The notes under the pieces: model-generated
Told to the model about the DNA's origin: nothing
What the model saw: the letters and a program-made list of their open reading frames with translations, nothing else
The model's database searches: none
In this document: positions 47,603-56,157 of the stretch, piece after piece
Layout: each line of letters starts with the position of its first letter
How positions within the stretch are numbered: the stretch's first letter is position 1
NCBI GenBank assembly: GCA_963677625.2
Contig: CAXXSW010000009.1
Span: 1 to 64,000 of the forward strand
Source: UBA1351 sp963677625
GTDB taxonomy: Bacteria > Bacillota > Clostridia > Lachnospirales > Vallitaleaceae
Direction: 5' to 3'
Length of the DNA stretch: 64,000 nt
Made by a program: the position numbers and the translations under genes

Positions 47603-48541
47603 TTATGGAAGGTAAGTCTCTAGATCTTTCAATGTTTTTAGTATCCGAGTTTTTTCATTAACCGGAGCACCACTTTCTACCTCCCAGCAGGCACTAAGTA
47701 CACCTTCCATATACAAAAGTTTTCCAAGGTCACTTTCAGGTATATCAAACGCTCTTGAAAACAATCTAAACATTTTTTTCATATCCCTACTGCGATCCTC
47801 AATCCTACTATTCCAAAACTCATTCAACATATACCTAGCCACGTCAAAAACAGGATCACCTATCACACCTTTAGGATCAATAACCTTATAACCAATCTCA
47901 GACTTAAGAATATTATAATAATGAAAATCCCCATGTAGCAGAGTCATTTCATCATAGGTCATACTTAATTCATCAAAAGCTTCTTTAGCCCTAATCATGT
48001 GGTCTGCGACTTCTTTCCAGTCAGCTAGTCCTTTCATTACCTCTGTAATCCTATAAATCCAATCTTGATAAGACTTATACCCCCTAAATATCTGACTATT
48101 ACTCTCCTTATCTTTGACTTCATCCCCTTCTTCACTTTTTCGCCAGTGGATAAGCTGATACAGGTCACAAAAAACCCTTAGACGGTCCTCAAAACAAGGT
48201 TCATCTTTCAAGATTTCACCTGGTTCTATAGCCTCTTCAAGAAGAACCATATGCTCTTCATCCACATCGTATACGCTACAAAATCCATAACCATCAAAAA
48301 ACTTAAGAGCTTCAACCTCTGACTTGAACTCATGGCTAATATGTCCAAATTTAACCACCACCGGTCCAAACATTTCTGATTTAGCCTTAAATACCATATT
48401 TGCTGAAAACGAATCTATCAACTGTAGATGACTAAGCTTCCACCTAGAAATCAACATATCAATAATGGCTTCTACCTGGTTATAAAAATCAAGATCAAAG
48501 CCATCTATAATCTTCTCTTTCATTTCTTCATTTATCCACAT
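47603..48541 (-). CDS. APH-family phosphotransferase (aminoglycoside/hydroxyurea kinase-like)
   Basis: 312-residue protein-kinase-like phosphotransferase. The catalytic loop LLHGDFHYYNIL (203-212) and the metal-binding IDPKGVIGDPVFDVARYM (Asp222) match the family of streptomycin 6-kinases and hydroxyurea-resistance kinases (APH_6_hur). The ATP-binding lysine is probably in VVVKFG near 64. It may inactivate an aminoglycoside-like compound or phosphorylate a metabolite; sequence alone does not show resistance. It is monocistronic. Confidence 0.87.
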   Translation of the reverse strand: MWINEEMKEKIIDGFDLDFYNQVEAIIDMLISRWKLSHLQLIDSFSANMVFKAKSEMFGPVVVKFGHISHEFKSEVEALKFFDGYGFCSVYDVDEEHMVLLEEAIEPGEILKDEPCFEDRLRVFCDLYQLIHWRKSEEGDEVKDKESNSQIFRGYKSYQDWIYRITEVMKGLADWKEVADHMIRAKEAFDELSMTYDEMTLLHGDFHYYNILKSEIGYKVIDPKGVIGDPVFDVARYMLNEFWNSRIEDRSRDMKKMFRLFSRAFDIPESDLGKLLYMEGVLSACWEVESGAPVNEKTRILKTLKDLETYLP

Positions 48542-48648
48542 ACTTAGCTCCCTTATGACTCTATATGATAACTATCTTGCTTATTATATTACCATATAAG
48601 CCATAAGTTCATTAACTTTTTCTAAACTTCCTAATACCAATCAGATTG

Positions 48649-49260
48649 TTATGCTTTTGACTCCAATCCAATCTTTAAGAATTTTACAAAAGTCTCCAAA
48701 TGCTCGAGTCTGGTTTCCAAGTCCGCGTCATAGTCAAAAAAATCATCAAATTTACCAAAAAGTTCTCTAATAATAGCTTCAATAAACTCAGGTTGAAAAT
48801 TAGTGTCCAACTGCCCCTTTTTGTATGCATCTTGAATCATTTCCTTAAGAATATAGTCAGAATCACCACCTAGTTCACCAATCATCCTATCATAGATTTC
48901 TGTTCCTTTTTCCTTTGTAAACATAGCAGTCAAACCACTGTAGTTTGGATGTTTGTATGCAAAAATAATCCCAGCTTTTCCTTGGAACATAAATTTATCG
49001 AAAATATCCATAGCCTCAAAATCCAGTTTATTCTCAATGGAATACTGTTTAATACAATTCCATTTTGCCTCAACACTTTGCTTTAGCAGATGCTTATAGA
49101 GATCTTCCTTATTCTTAAAATGATAATAGAAACTTCCTTTGCTTACCTTTGCATTCTTGATAATTCTATTCAAGGAAGCTTGGTCATAGGGAACCTCTGA
49201 AAACTCATTGAGAGAGGCTTCTATTAAAGCCTCTCTATTCTTCAATTTACTGACTCGCAT
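48649..49260 (-). CDS. TetR family transcriptional regulator
   Basis: 203 residues. The TetR helix-turn-helix is at about 9-55 (REALIEASLNEFSEVPYDQASLNRIIKNAKVSKGSFYYHFKNKEDLY), followed by an all-helical ligand domain. It is nine bases downstream of the SDR gene on the same transcript, and the promoter of that transcript carries a 44-bp palindrome, so it most likely represses its own operon. Ligand unknown. Confidence 0.92.
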   Translation of the reverse strand: MRVSKLKNREALIEASLNEFSEVPYDQASLNRIIKNAKVSKGSFYYHFKNKEDLYKHLLKQSVEAKWNCIKQYSIENKLDFEAMDIFDKFMFQGKAGIIFAYKHPNYSGLTAMFTKEKGTEIYDRMIGELGGDSDYILKEMIQDAYKKGQLDTNFQPEFIEAIIRELFGKFDDFFDYDADLETRLEHLETFVKFLKIGLESKA

Positions 49261-49269
49261 CCTCTGCCT

Positions 49270-50133
49270 CTATTTAAAATACTTTCTGGTAACTTCCATT
49301 AAAGCCTGAATATTTCCCTTGTCTTTAGAATATTTATTGGAATCGACCATTTTATTTTTTTCATCGAAATACTTACCACTTACTTCTCTAACTTCGTCAC
49401 TGGTTGCCAGATAGGTATAGGTTCTAGCCATTTCTTCCGGTGTAATGGACTGCTTGCTTTTTTGCTTATAGACCCATTTAGTAAAATTCGAGATATCAGG
49501 GTGCCTACTAATATCAACCTTAACGGCAGTTACTCTTATACTATTAACCGTAACCTTGCTATCTTTTAATTCATCTGCCAAGTAATAGGTAAACATAACT
49601 TGGGCCCTTTTTGATTGATAATAAGCTTTAGGCATAGAGAATTTGCGGTTTCGAAATTCAGGATCATCTAGACTAACCTTAAGAAAGGGATTAGCTAGAA
49701 GACCTTTTGATGAAACTGTCAGAACTCGTCCTTGTTCACTGGCCTTTAGACGGTCCAAAAGCAAGTAAGTCAACCTGACAGGATTAACATGATTAGTCAT
49801 CCAAACGGTTTCAAAACCTTCTTCTGTGTATCTGACTTCTTTTTGCGATATATCAAAAATGGCAGCATTGTGAATAAGTACATCTACTACATCAAATTTA
49901 GCATTTACTTTTTCTGCAAAAGATTTAGTTGATCCTATTAGGCTTAAATCTAAAAGCATCAATTCTACATCTTGAGAGCCTGAGCTTTTCTTAACTTCTT
50001 CAAGAGCTTTCTCACCTCTGACCAGACTTCTACATGCCATTACAATATGGTAACCTTCTTTCGCCATTTGAATGGCAGCCTCTTTTCCAATTCCTGAATT
50101 TGCACCTGTAATAATACATACTTTTTTATCCAT
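49270..50133 (-). CDS. SDR family oxidoreductase (retinol dehydrogenase-like)
   Basis: 287-residue classical-type short-chain dehydrogenase. Cofactor motif TGANSGIGKE (about 9-18), an arginine in ACRSLVRGEKA favouring NADP, NNAG-like HNAAIF near 88, catalytic Ser in VLTVSSKGLL and YxxxK as YYQSKRAQ. It reduces or oxidises a carbonyl/alcohol of unknown identity. Among three close ATGs, 50133 has AAGGAAGG at a good distance. It leads the SDR-TetR operon. Confidence 0.88.
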   Translation of the reverse strand: MDKKVCIITGANSGIGKEAAIQMAKEGYHIVMACRSLVRGEKALEEVKKSSGSQDVELMLLDLSLIGSTKSFAEKVNAKFDVVDVLIHNAAIFDISQKEVRYTEEGFETVWMTNHVNPVRLTYLLLDRLKASEQGRVLTVSSKGLLANPFLKVSLDDPEFRNRKFSMPKAYYQSKRAQVMFTYYLADELKDSKVTVNSIRVTAVKVDISRHPDISNFTKWVYKQKSKQSITPEEMARTYTYLATSDEVREVSGKYFDEKNKMVDSNKYSKDKGNIQALMEVTRKYFK

Positions 50134-50194
50134 CATGTGCCTTCCTTTCATTAGGTTTTATATAATTGAGTACCTAACATAAACTACTTGATTC

Positions 50195-50238
50195 GTACAA
50201 TACTTGTATAGACCAATCGGTCTATACAAGTATTGTAC
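50195..50238. promoter_or_regulatory. 44-bp palindromic TetR-type operator
   Basis: Twenty-base arms GTACAATACTTGTATAGACC and GGTCTATACAAGTATTGTAC flank AATC. The core TATAGACC/GGTCTATA resembles TetR-family operators. It lies 62 bases ahead of the SDR-TetR operon. A further half site GGTCTAG follows near 50243. The length would hold two TetR dimers. Confidence 0.85.
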
Positions 50239-50312
50239 CACCTGGTCTAGTCTTTGTCAAATAAAAAGTGCCTGCATCTTATTTTACAATAAAATGCAAG
50301 CACGAACTCCAA

Positions 50313-51518
50313 CTACTTCTTACTTACCAAACTCCTCAACTTCAAAAATCCTTTAATAGGAATACTGATAGCCTTAATATCCAAATCTTTATGGGCCTTC
50401 TTCAGCTCATCCCTAATGGCAATAGATTGAGGACAATGTCTTTCACATTTACCACAGCCTGTACAAAGATCAGCACCGGACTTGGCTCCTCCCATAAGAC
50501 CAGTTGTCTTACCGATATAATTCATTCTTGTCATCATACCACCAAAGAAATACTTGTTATTATATTCTATAAAGGTTCCCGGTATATCAACACCAAAAGG
50601 ACAGGGCATACAGTAATTACATCCTGTACAAGGAACCTTCATGAGTTCATGATAGATTTTCTTTACATCATCAACCACTTGGACTTCTTCCTCTGTCATA
50701 CTATTAGGTGTTACTTCAGATGCTACCTTTATGTTTTCACGAATATGTTCATCAACATTCATTCCGCTAAGTAGAAGAGAGACCTCAGGATGGTTCCAAA
50801 TCCACCTAAGGGCCCAATCAGCTGGTGAACGCTTAATCCTATAGGTATTGAACCTTTCTTTTACCTTATCCGGTGCTTTTGCCGCTAAGTTACCACCACG
50901 CAAGGGCTCCATAATGACCACACCTATCTTAAGCTCAGCTGCCCTTTTCAGGCCTGCAAGACCTGCTTGATTGTATTCATCCAGATAGTTAAATTGAATC
51001 TGGCAAAAATCCCAAGGATAATCTTCAAGAATCTTAATAAACTCTTCTGGCCTTCCATGAAAAGAAAAACCGATATGACGAATAAGTCCACTAGCCTTCT
51101 TATCTTTTATGAAATCCAAAATTCCCAAATTCTTAAGTTTTTCCCATGATTTCATGGAATCAAGCATATGCATAAGATAATAATCAATATAAGAAGTATC
51201 TAGTCTCTCCAATTGGGTTGCAAAATATTTTTCAATCTGCTCTTCTTTAGAAACCAAAAAGGCAGGTAATTTATCTGCAATATAAACCTTTTCCCTCAGT
51301 TTGTTCCTATTCAAAATCTTACCTAAAACAACTTCACTCTTACCCGCATGATAAGGATAAGCTGTGTCAAAATAATTGACACCTTGCTCGATGGCGTAAA
51401 GCATTTGTTCTTCCGTTTTTCCTTCATCAATTCTTCCGTTTCTTGAAGGCAACCGCATACAACCATATCCAAGGACTGACAGCTTTTCACTACCCTCTAC
51501 AAGTGTTCTATATTGCAC
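50313..51518 (-). CDS. Aldo/keto reductase with C-terminal 4Fe-4S ferredoxin domain
   Basis: 401 residues. Residues 1-280 are an aldo/keto reductase barrel with GYGCMRLPS, YFDTAYPYHAGKSEVVLGK (catalytic Asp and Tyr), the lysine in YIADKLP and IDYYLMHMLD. Residues 290-380 carry two cysteine clusters: PCTGCNYCMPCPFGVDIP and LCTGCGKCERHCPQ, so two 4Fe-4S clusters. This is the YdbC/iron-sulfur AKR group of anaerobes; electron partner and substrate are unknown. It starts at GTG (51518). It is divergent from a TetR gene with paired operators between. Confidence 0.92.
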   Translation of the reverse strand: MQYRTLVEGSEKLSVLGYGCMRLPSRNGRIDEGKTEEQMLYAIEQGVNYFDTAYPYHAGKSEVVLGKILNRNKLREKVYIADKLPAFLVSKEEQIEKYFATQLERLDTSYIDYYLMHMLDSMKSWEKLKNLGILDFIKDKKASGLIRHIGFSFHGRPEEFIKILEDYPWDFCQIQFNYLDEYNQAGLAGLKRAAELKIGVVIMEPLRGGNLAAKAPDKVKERFNTYRIKRSPADWALRWIWNHPEVSLLLSGMNVDEHIRENIKVASEVTPNSMTEEEVQVVDDVKKIYHELMKVPCTGCNYCMPCPFGVDIPGTFIEYNNKYFFGGMMTRMNYIGKTTGLMGGAKSGADLCTGCGKCERHCPQSIAIRDELKKAHKDLDIKAISIPIKGFLKLRSLVSKK

Positions 51519-51544
51519 TCTTTCTACCTACTCTTTCTATTAGC

Positions 51545-51592
51545 TTACACTGTGTTCGTAATTGCAGTATATCTTTTTAATTACACGGTGTC
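51545..51592. promoter_or_regulatory. Two TetR-type operator-like sites between divergent genes
   Basis: TTACACTGTGTT (51545-51556) and TTACACGGTGTC (51581-51592) each contain the palindrome ACACnGTGT and are 36 bases apart. They lie between the aldo/keto reductase and the TetR gene, where the TetR protein could control both. Confidence 0.65.
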
Positions 51593-51657
51593 AACTATCA
51601 ATTGAAAAAAAACACCCATTATGATAAGATAAGCCTACTGAAAGCTGGGAGGTTATT

Positions 51658-52293
51658 ATGGGATTTGAAAGAGCTCGTTCAGAGGAACATGTTTTAGAAA
51701 GAAAAAAAGAAATACTCACTGCCTGCGCCACCCTATTTGATCAGTATGGTTTTGATGGAGTGAACCTAAAGGCTATCGGAACTCTAACCTCTTTTACCCG
51801 TCCTGCCATCTATAAATATTACAGGTCTAAAGAGGAAATTTTACTGGAGCTTTTTACAGAAGACTTAAAATTATGGGATAAAGATGTTCTCACCATCATC
51901 AACTCCAACGAGACCATGGACAAAGAGACCTATGCCAAGGCGCTAACAGAGTCTTTTATCAAATATCCACGCTTGCTTAAACTACTATCTATCCTATTTA
52001 GCAGTCTTGAAAAAAACTCCAGCCTTGATAAACTGATATCTTTCAAAAAAGAAATGCATGATCATACACTTAACTTTATCTTAAGTCTAGACAAGTTTTT
52101 CCCTCAAGCAAGTAGAGAAGAAAAAAATCATTTCATGACTAGCGCAATCAGTCTGGTCCTTGGCCTATATCCATATACCCACCTATCAGACAAACAAATT
52201 GAGGCCATAAAAAAATCCGGCGTTCCTCATATAACACCGGATTTTGAAACCACACTTGCTTTGAGTCTAAAACTTCTTCTTTCAGACTTATAA
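51658..52293 (+). CDS. TetR family transcriptional regulator
   Basis: 211-residue regulator with helix-turn-helix at about 14-62 (KKEILTACATLFDQYGFDGVNLKAIGTLTSFTRPAIYKYYRSKEEIL) and a TetR_C-like helical domain with MTSAISLVLGLYPYTHLS, seen in the YcdC-type subgroup. GGGAGG lies ahead of the ATG. It is divergent from the iron-sulfur aldo/keto reductase and probably represses it. Confidence 0.92.
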   Translation: MGFERARSEEHVLERKKEILTACATLFDQYGFDGVNLKAIGTLTSFTRPAIYKYYRSKEEILLELFTEDLKLWDKDVLTIINSNETMDKETYAKALTESFIKYPRLLKLLSILFSSLEKNSSLDKLISFKKEMHDHTLNFILSLDKFFPQASREEKNHFMTSAISLVLGLYPYTHLSDKQIEAIKKSGVPHITPDFETTLALSLKLLLSDL

Positions 52294-52301
52294 ATCAATA
52301 C

Positions 52302-52937
52302 TTATCTACGACCATAACCTTTTGAACCACCATTTCCTCTTGATGCATTTCCTCTTGATGCATTTCCATTTCCAGCAAAGCCACCGACATTCCCACTTCT
52401 TGATCCAGCCCTTTCAAAAGTAGCCTGATGGTTGACTGAGCCATCACGAAGAGCAGTAAACACAGCTCTCACATCATCATCTAAATCTTGTTCGAGAAAT
52501 TTATCATACATGGCAATGTTGTTAATTTCTGCTTGAATGCCAATGGCATAAATTTCTTCAAGGGTATCTGGTAGTACTACATGACCGGATGGATCAAATT
52601 CAGGCACTTCCATACTTCTTACTTCATAAAGACCAATCACTGCTTCCTGGTGGCTTATTTCAGCCTTAATTATATTTGTAAATGGATTGCTGACACCAAA
52701 GGCTTCAATAATTGCTGCGTATTCTGCTTCTGCCATTAACTCATCTTGAAGGGCATAGGATAGCATTTCTTCCAATGTAAAATCTTCACCTTCCATAGCT
52801 GCTGTTGATCCAACGGATTCCTCAATGCTTACATCACTTTCTATCACTTCTCCTGCATTTACGTAAACACCTACACTTGCGATTCCTACTACTACTAACA
52901 TTAAACTCAATAATTTCTTCATATTTTTCATGTTCAT
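52302..52937 (-). CDS. Secreted DUF2202 ferritin-like protein
   Basis: 211 residues. A signal peptide (1-28, cleavage after VNA) is followed by a four-helix DUF2202 domain (about 50-175) whose conserved Glu and His (QDELMAEAEYAAII, ISHQEAVIGLYEV, QAEINNIAMYDKF, VNHQATFERA) are placed as in ferritin-like di-metal sites. The last 35 residues are a Gly/Asn/Ser/Arg-rich tail with the repeat GNASR. It should be exported and may bind metal or respond to oxidants; the function of the family is not established. AGGAAG precedes the starts. Confidence 0.85.
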   Translation of the reverse strand: MNMKNMKKLLSLMLVVVGIASVGVYVNAGEVIESDVSIEESVGSTAAMEGEDFTLEEMLSYALQDELMAEAEYAAIIEAFGVSNPFTNIIKAEISHQEAVIGLYEVRSMEVPEFDPSGHVVLPDTLEEIYAIGIQAEINNIAMYDKFLEQDLDDDVRAVFTALRDGSVNHQATFERAGSRSGNVGGFAGNGNASRGNASRGNGGSKGYGRR

Positions 52938-53151
52938 CTTCCTTTCAAATTCTTATCATTAACTTTTCTTTATCATAACCGTTACTGTGGAACTTTTATT
53001 GTCTAAGTGTGTCCCTGTTCCTTCTTGCTATGGTTATATAATAAAAAAGTTTTGTGACAAGTATGTGATGAACATATGTAAGTTACTGCCAGTATTTCCA
53101 GGACTTATATCCGAATATATAATAGGATTCCTTCTTTCCTACTCTTCATAT

Positions 53152-53454
53152 CTAAAAAAGCAATACCACATATGTAACTGCGATACCTCCCATAACAGAA
53201 ATAATTATGCCTCCTTTTACATAGGAATATAAACCGGCAAAGGCAAGTCCACATCCTGCTGCTAGAGGATTGTCAGGTATGGCATCGATGGCACCCGGTA
53301 ATATGAGTGCGCCTAATGCTGCATAGGGAATATACTCCAGAAAAATCACTACTTTTCTTGGAAGGGGCTTTCCTGAAATCAATATAAAAGGTAAAACTCT
53401 AGGTATATAGGTGACAATCATGGTTCCGATGATTATCCACATAATCTTACTCAA
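53152..53454 (-). CDS. azlD: AzlD family branched-chain amino acid exporter small subunit
   Basis: 100-residue membrane protein with three to four helices and the AzlD signature IVTYIPRVLPFILI near 14-27, then EYIPYAALGALILPGA. With AzlC it exports branched-chain amino acids or analogues. It overlaps the azlC stop, starting at TTG (53454) with GAGG upstream; an internal ATG at 53442 is an alternative start. Confidence 0.9.
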   Translation of the reverse strand: MSKIMWIIIGTMIVTYIPRVLPFILISGKPLPRKVVIFLEYIPYAALGALILPGAIDAIPDNPLAAGCGLAFAGLYSYVKGGIIISVMGGIAVTYVVLLF

Positions 53455-54235
53455 AATCAGCCACCTCCTCTTTGTTGTGGTCTACTTTTAAAACCGAGAC
53501 TTCCGATGATAAATGGTTAAGCTCTTCTGCCCCATCACCTTCTTCTTCACTATCATCAAAAATCAAAAGTCCCATCCCCGCTACAAGAACGATACTTAAG
53601 ATAATGGACCATCCTTGTGGAAGTCCTAATACCAGTCGTAAAATAGAGTTAATACCTCCTGCAAGAAGGGCCAACACCAAAGCTCTCATAGACTTCTTCA
53701 TCTCAGGAACCAGTAAAGCAACAAACATGACATATAAGCCAATCTCCATAGCATGTTGAAGTAAGGGCGGCAAGATAGCTCCTAGGATAAATCCAACTGC
53801 TGTGCCAGAGGCCCAACCTAAATAAGCAATTATTTGCATAGGCAAGAGATATTTTTCCGTCAAGACCCCCTTAGCAAAAGAGGCCATTGAGAATGATTCA
53901 TCCGTAATATAAAAACTAATAAGAGGCCTTAGCCAAAAATGATCAATCTTGGCTTTGGAAGAAATAGATGCGCTCATGAGAAAGTGTCTAAAATTTAGAA
54001 AAAGAGTCGTAATCACAATCTCAAGCCAGCTTGCACCTGCTGCAATCATACTTACTGCAATAAACTGGGCTGCTCCTGCAAAAAGAATAAGCGAAAACCC
54101 GACAGTCTCCGTTAGACTCAAGCCTGTTCCTCTTGATAAAATACCAAAAGCCATAGCTATTGGAAAATATCCGATAGCTATGGGAAGTCCGTCTTTCACT
54201 CCATCACCAAAATCTAACAATCTGTCTTTACTCAT
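53447..54235 (-). CDS. azlC: AzlC family branched-chain amino acid exporter large subunit
   Basis: 262-residue permease with about seven helices. Signature: GVKDGLPIAIGYFPIAMAFGILSRG near 9-33 and FAGAAQFIAVSMI, then NFRHFLMSASI. The C-terminal 35 residues are acidic and hydrophilic. The ATG at 54235 has GAGG six bases upstream; the upstream codon at 54247 has none. It is co-transcribed with azlD. Confidence 0.93.
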   Translation of the reverse strand: MSKDRLLDFGDGVKDGLPIAIGYFPIAMAFGILSRGTGLSLTETVGFSLILFAGAAQFIAVSMIAAGASWLEIVITTLFLNFRHFLMSASISSKAKIDHFWLRPLISFYITDESFSMASFAKGVLTEKYLLPMQIIAYLGWASGTAVGFILGAILPPLLQHAMEIGLYVMFVALLVPEMKKSMRALVLALLAGGINSILRLVLGLPQGWSIILSIVLVAGMGLLIFDDSEEEGDGAEELNHLSSEVSVLKVDHNKEEVADFE

Positions 54236-54269
54236 CCTGCACCTCACATCTTGTATACCAATTTCTACA

Positions 54270-54761
54270 TTACTTATTCTTCATTCTAACTATTTCCAAA
54301 GCTTCTTTTCCTGTCATATGCTCAATATCAACTACTATCATCTCAAGATCTTCTAGGCCTGAACTGGTTTTTTTCATGATTTCCTTGTCCATATCAGGTA
54401 AATACTTTTGACTAAGGAGTATAAGGGATTCTCTTTTCTCGTCTATATCTACAATAATACGTGCCTTACCAAAAACAATGACACTTCTAAAATGGGTCGT
54501 AAATTCTTTAGGGGATACAATATCCTGGTCAATAACGCAGAAGGAAACCTTTTCATTATTGTTAATTCCATCAATCTTATGGCCAGAAGTAGCACTATGA
54601 AAATATATTCTATTATCCTTATAAACATAACTTAAGGGAACTGCATATGGGTAGCCCTCATCACCGGAGACTGCCAAAACTCCAGCTGTTCTTTTCTCCA
54701 AAATATCCTCTATTTCCTTTTTAGATAAATGTTGTTGCTTTCTTCTCATATCTCTGAACAT
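54270..54761 (-). CDS. Pyridoxamine 5'-phosphate oxidase family protein (NimA-like)
   Basis: 163-residue split-barrel flavin-binding protein. LEKRTAGVLAVSGDEGYPYAVPLSYVYKDNRIYFHSATSGHKIDGINNNEKVSFCVI is typical of the NimA/YhbP group, which binds FMN or heme and includes 5-nitroimidazole reductases. A specific activity cannot be assigned. ATG 54761 has GGAG at proper distance; 54764 is equally possible. It lies about 70 bases from the nitroreductase gene on the same strand, so the two may share a transcript. Confidence 0.88.
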   Translation of the reverse strand: MFRDMRRKQQHLSKKEIEDILEKRTAGVLAVSGDEGYPYAVPLSYVYKDNRIYFHSATSGHKIDGINNNEKVSFCVIDQDIVSPKEFTTHFRSVIVFGKARIIVDIDEKRESLILLSQKYLPDMDKEIMKKTSSGLEDLEMIVVDIEHMTGKEALEIVRMKNK

Positions 54762-54832
54762 CATAATCTCCAATCTACTATTTTTCTGGTCAAATCTAGT
54801 GAATCATATGGTTAGCTATCCATTGTTACCTA

Positions 54833-55672
54833 TTATCTCACTGCCTTCCTCTTCATACTAACAACATACTCGCTGTAATCGCCAATCATGTCCACATCCA
54901 GATCAAGCTTTACAAAATCAAGGGGGCCGGCAACAAGATCATAATGGCTGGCTGCAATCCCCATATCTACCATCTGAATATCATAGCTTAAGCGACCGGA
55001 TCCATAATTAGGCGTACGCTCAATATAAAGGTGTGCCACATCCTCCTCATCCATCAGAATCCTCCACGGCTGCTTATTAGACGCACTTGGTGCCAAACGA
55101 ACAGCCTTAAAGTTTTCTATATCTTGATATCGGTTCCTATCTCCACTTTCCATGGTCATAGGTGTATCAAAGCTTTTATAAAAAAATAATTTTTCGAAAG
55201 ACATGCGGTGGTCTGATTTAGCAAAGGATCTGAACATCTTATCTGCTAAAGCTCTTTTATCAGCAACGTATCCAGTAGGTGAAATAACCGGAACAAACTC
55301 ACCTTCTTCATGGGGAACATTAATCTGATTCCTGTTGAAAGTTCCTCCAAGCCAACAGGTTCCAAGTCCTAGAGATTCCATGTAAAGGACAAGCTTTTCA
55401 AAGACATATCCACAATCAAAAAGACTTTCTCGATTGTTTTTGCACACTGCTACCAAGTATGCCGGTGCTTTTTTGATAACACCGTAGGTTCCGACTCTCT
55501 CAACCTCCTGACCAGTCCCATCCATAAAGAATATCTTAATCTGATTACCCAAAGGGCCCATTAAATGTTCTGAATTTTCCAGATAGTCCATTAGCTTCTT
55601 ATAATCAGTTTCTTTTAATTTTTCTCCAGTATATGTTCTATGTGATTTTCTTGTTAGAATAGCATCTTTCAT
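54833..55672 (-). CDS. Nitroreductase family protein (TM1586-like)
   Basis: 279 residues, longer than simple nitroreductases, with the TM1586_NiRdase layout of two partly related halves. ILTRKSHRTYTGEKL begins the domain, YMESLGLGTCWLGGTFNR is the conserved core, and AVRLAPSASNKQPWRI in the second half supplies the FMN phosphate contact. It probably reduces a nitro or quinone compound using NAD(P)H and FMN. ATG at 55672 has GAGG seven bases upstream; the longer TTG start does not. Confidence 0.88.
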   Translation of the reverse strand: MKDAILTRKSHRTYTGEKLKETDYKKLMDYLENSEHLMGPLGNQIKIFFMDGTGQEVERVGTYGVIKKAPAYLVAVCKNNRESLFDCGYVFEKLVLYMESLGLGTCWLGGTFNRNQINVPHEEGEFVPVISPTGYVADKRALADKMFRSFAKSDHRMSFEKLFFYKSFDTPMTMESGDRNRYQDIENFKAVRLAPSASNKQPWRILMDEEDVAHLYIERTPNYGSGRLSYDIQMVDMGIAASHYDLVAGPLDFVKLDLDVDMIGDYSEYVVSMKRKAVR

Positions 55673-55747
55673 TATCAACCTCGATTCTTTATTTGTAATA
55701 AACTTATGGAATTTCTCAGTTTAAAGAACTAGACTTATTTAAGCAAA

Positions 55748-55771
55748 AAGCACCTCGTAACCGAAGTGCTT
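55748..55771 (-). terminator. Terminator after hfq
   Basis: On the minus strand AAGCACTTC pairs with GAGGTGCTT (9 bp) followed by TTT. It lies just past the hfq stop. Confidence 0.75.
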
Positions 55772-55786
55772 GATCTTCACTCTATG

Positions 55787-56011
55787 TTATTTACTCGTCA
55801 TCTGAACGCTTCTTGATGGAATGATCGTTGATATTGCATGTTTGAATATCATTTGAAGTCTACCATCCATGTCGATGATTACCATATACGCATCATAATC
55901 TTTAACAATTCCTTTGAGAGGAATACCTTTCATCAAGAAAACAGTAACTGGTAACTTGTCTCTACGCAGTTGTTCAAGAACTGTATCCTGAATATTAATG
56001 GGATTATTCAT
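55787..56011 (-). CDS. hfq: RNA chaperone Hfq
   Basis: 74-residue Sm-like protein forming a hexameric ring that binds small RNAs and mRNAs. Sm1 is visible as VTVFLMKGIPLKGIVKDYD and Sm2 as QMIFKHAISTIIPSR, with the proximal-face FKHA in place of YKHA. QDTVLEQLRR at the N-terminus is the family start. Clostridial hfq usually follows miaA; here miaA is not adjacent and the gene stands alone with its own terminator. Either of two adjacent ATGs (56014, 56011) could be used. Confidence 0.95.
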   Translation of the reverse strand: MNNPINIQDTVLEQLRRDKLPVTVFLMKGIPLKGIVKDYDAYMVIIDMDGRLQMIFKHAISTIIPSRSVQMTSK

Positions 56012-56157
56012 CATTCTATCCTCTTTTCTCTATCTCTCAGTTTGATTAGAATGTACCACTTTAATAATATCTCAAATATCCTTGTAACGTCAATACCTAT
56101 TTAGGATTAATATATCCAACCACTGCTATAGCACCTATTATAAATTCCGCTCCAAAC

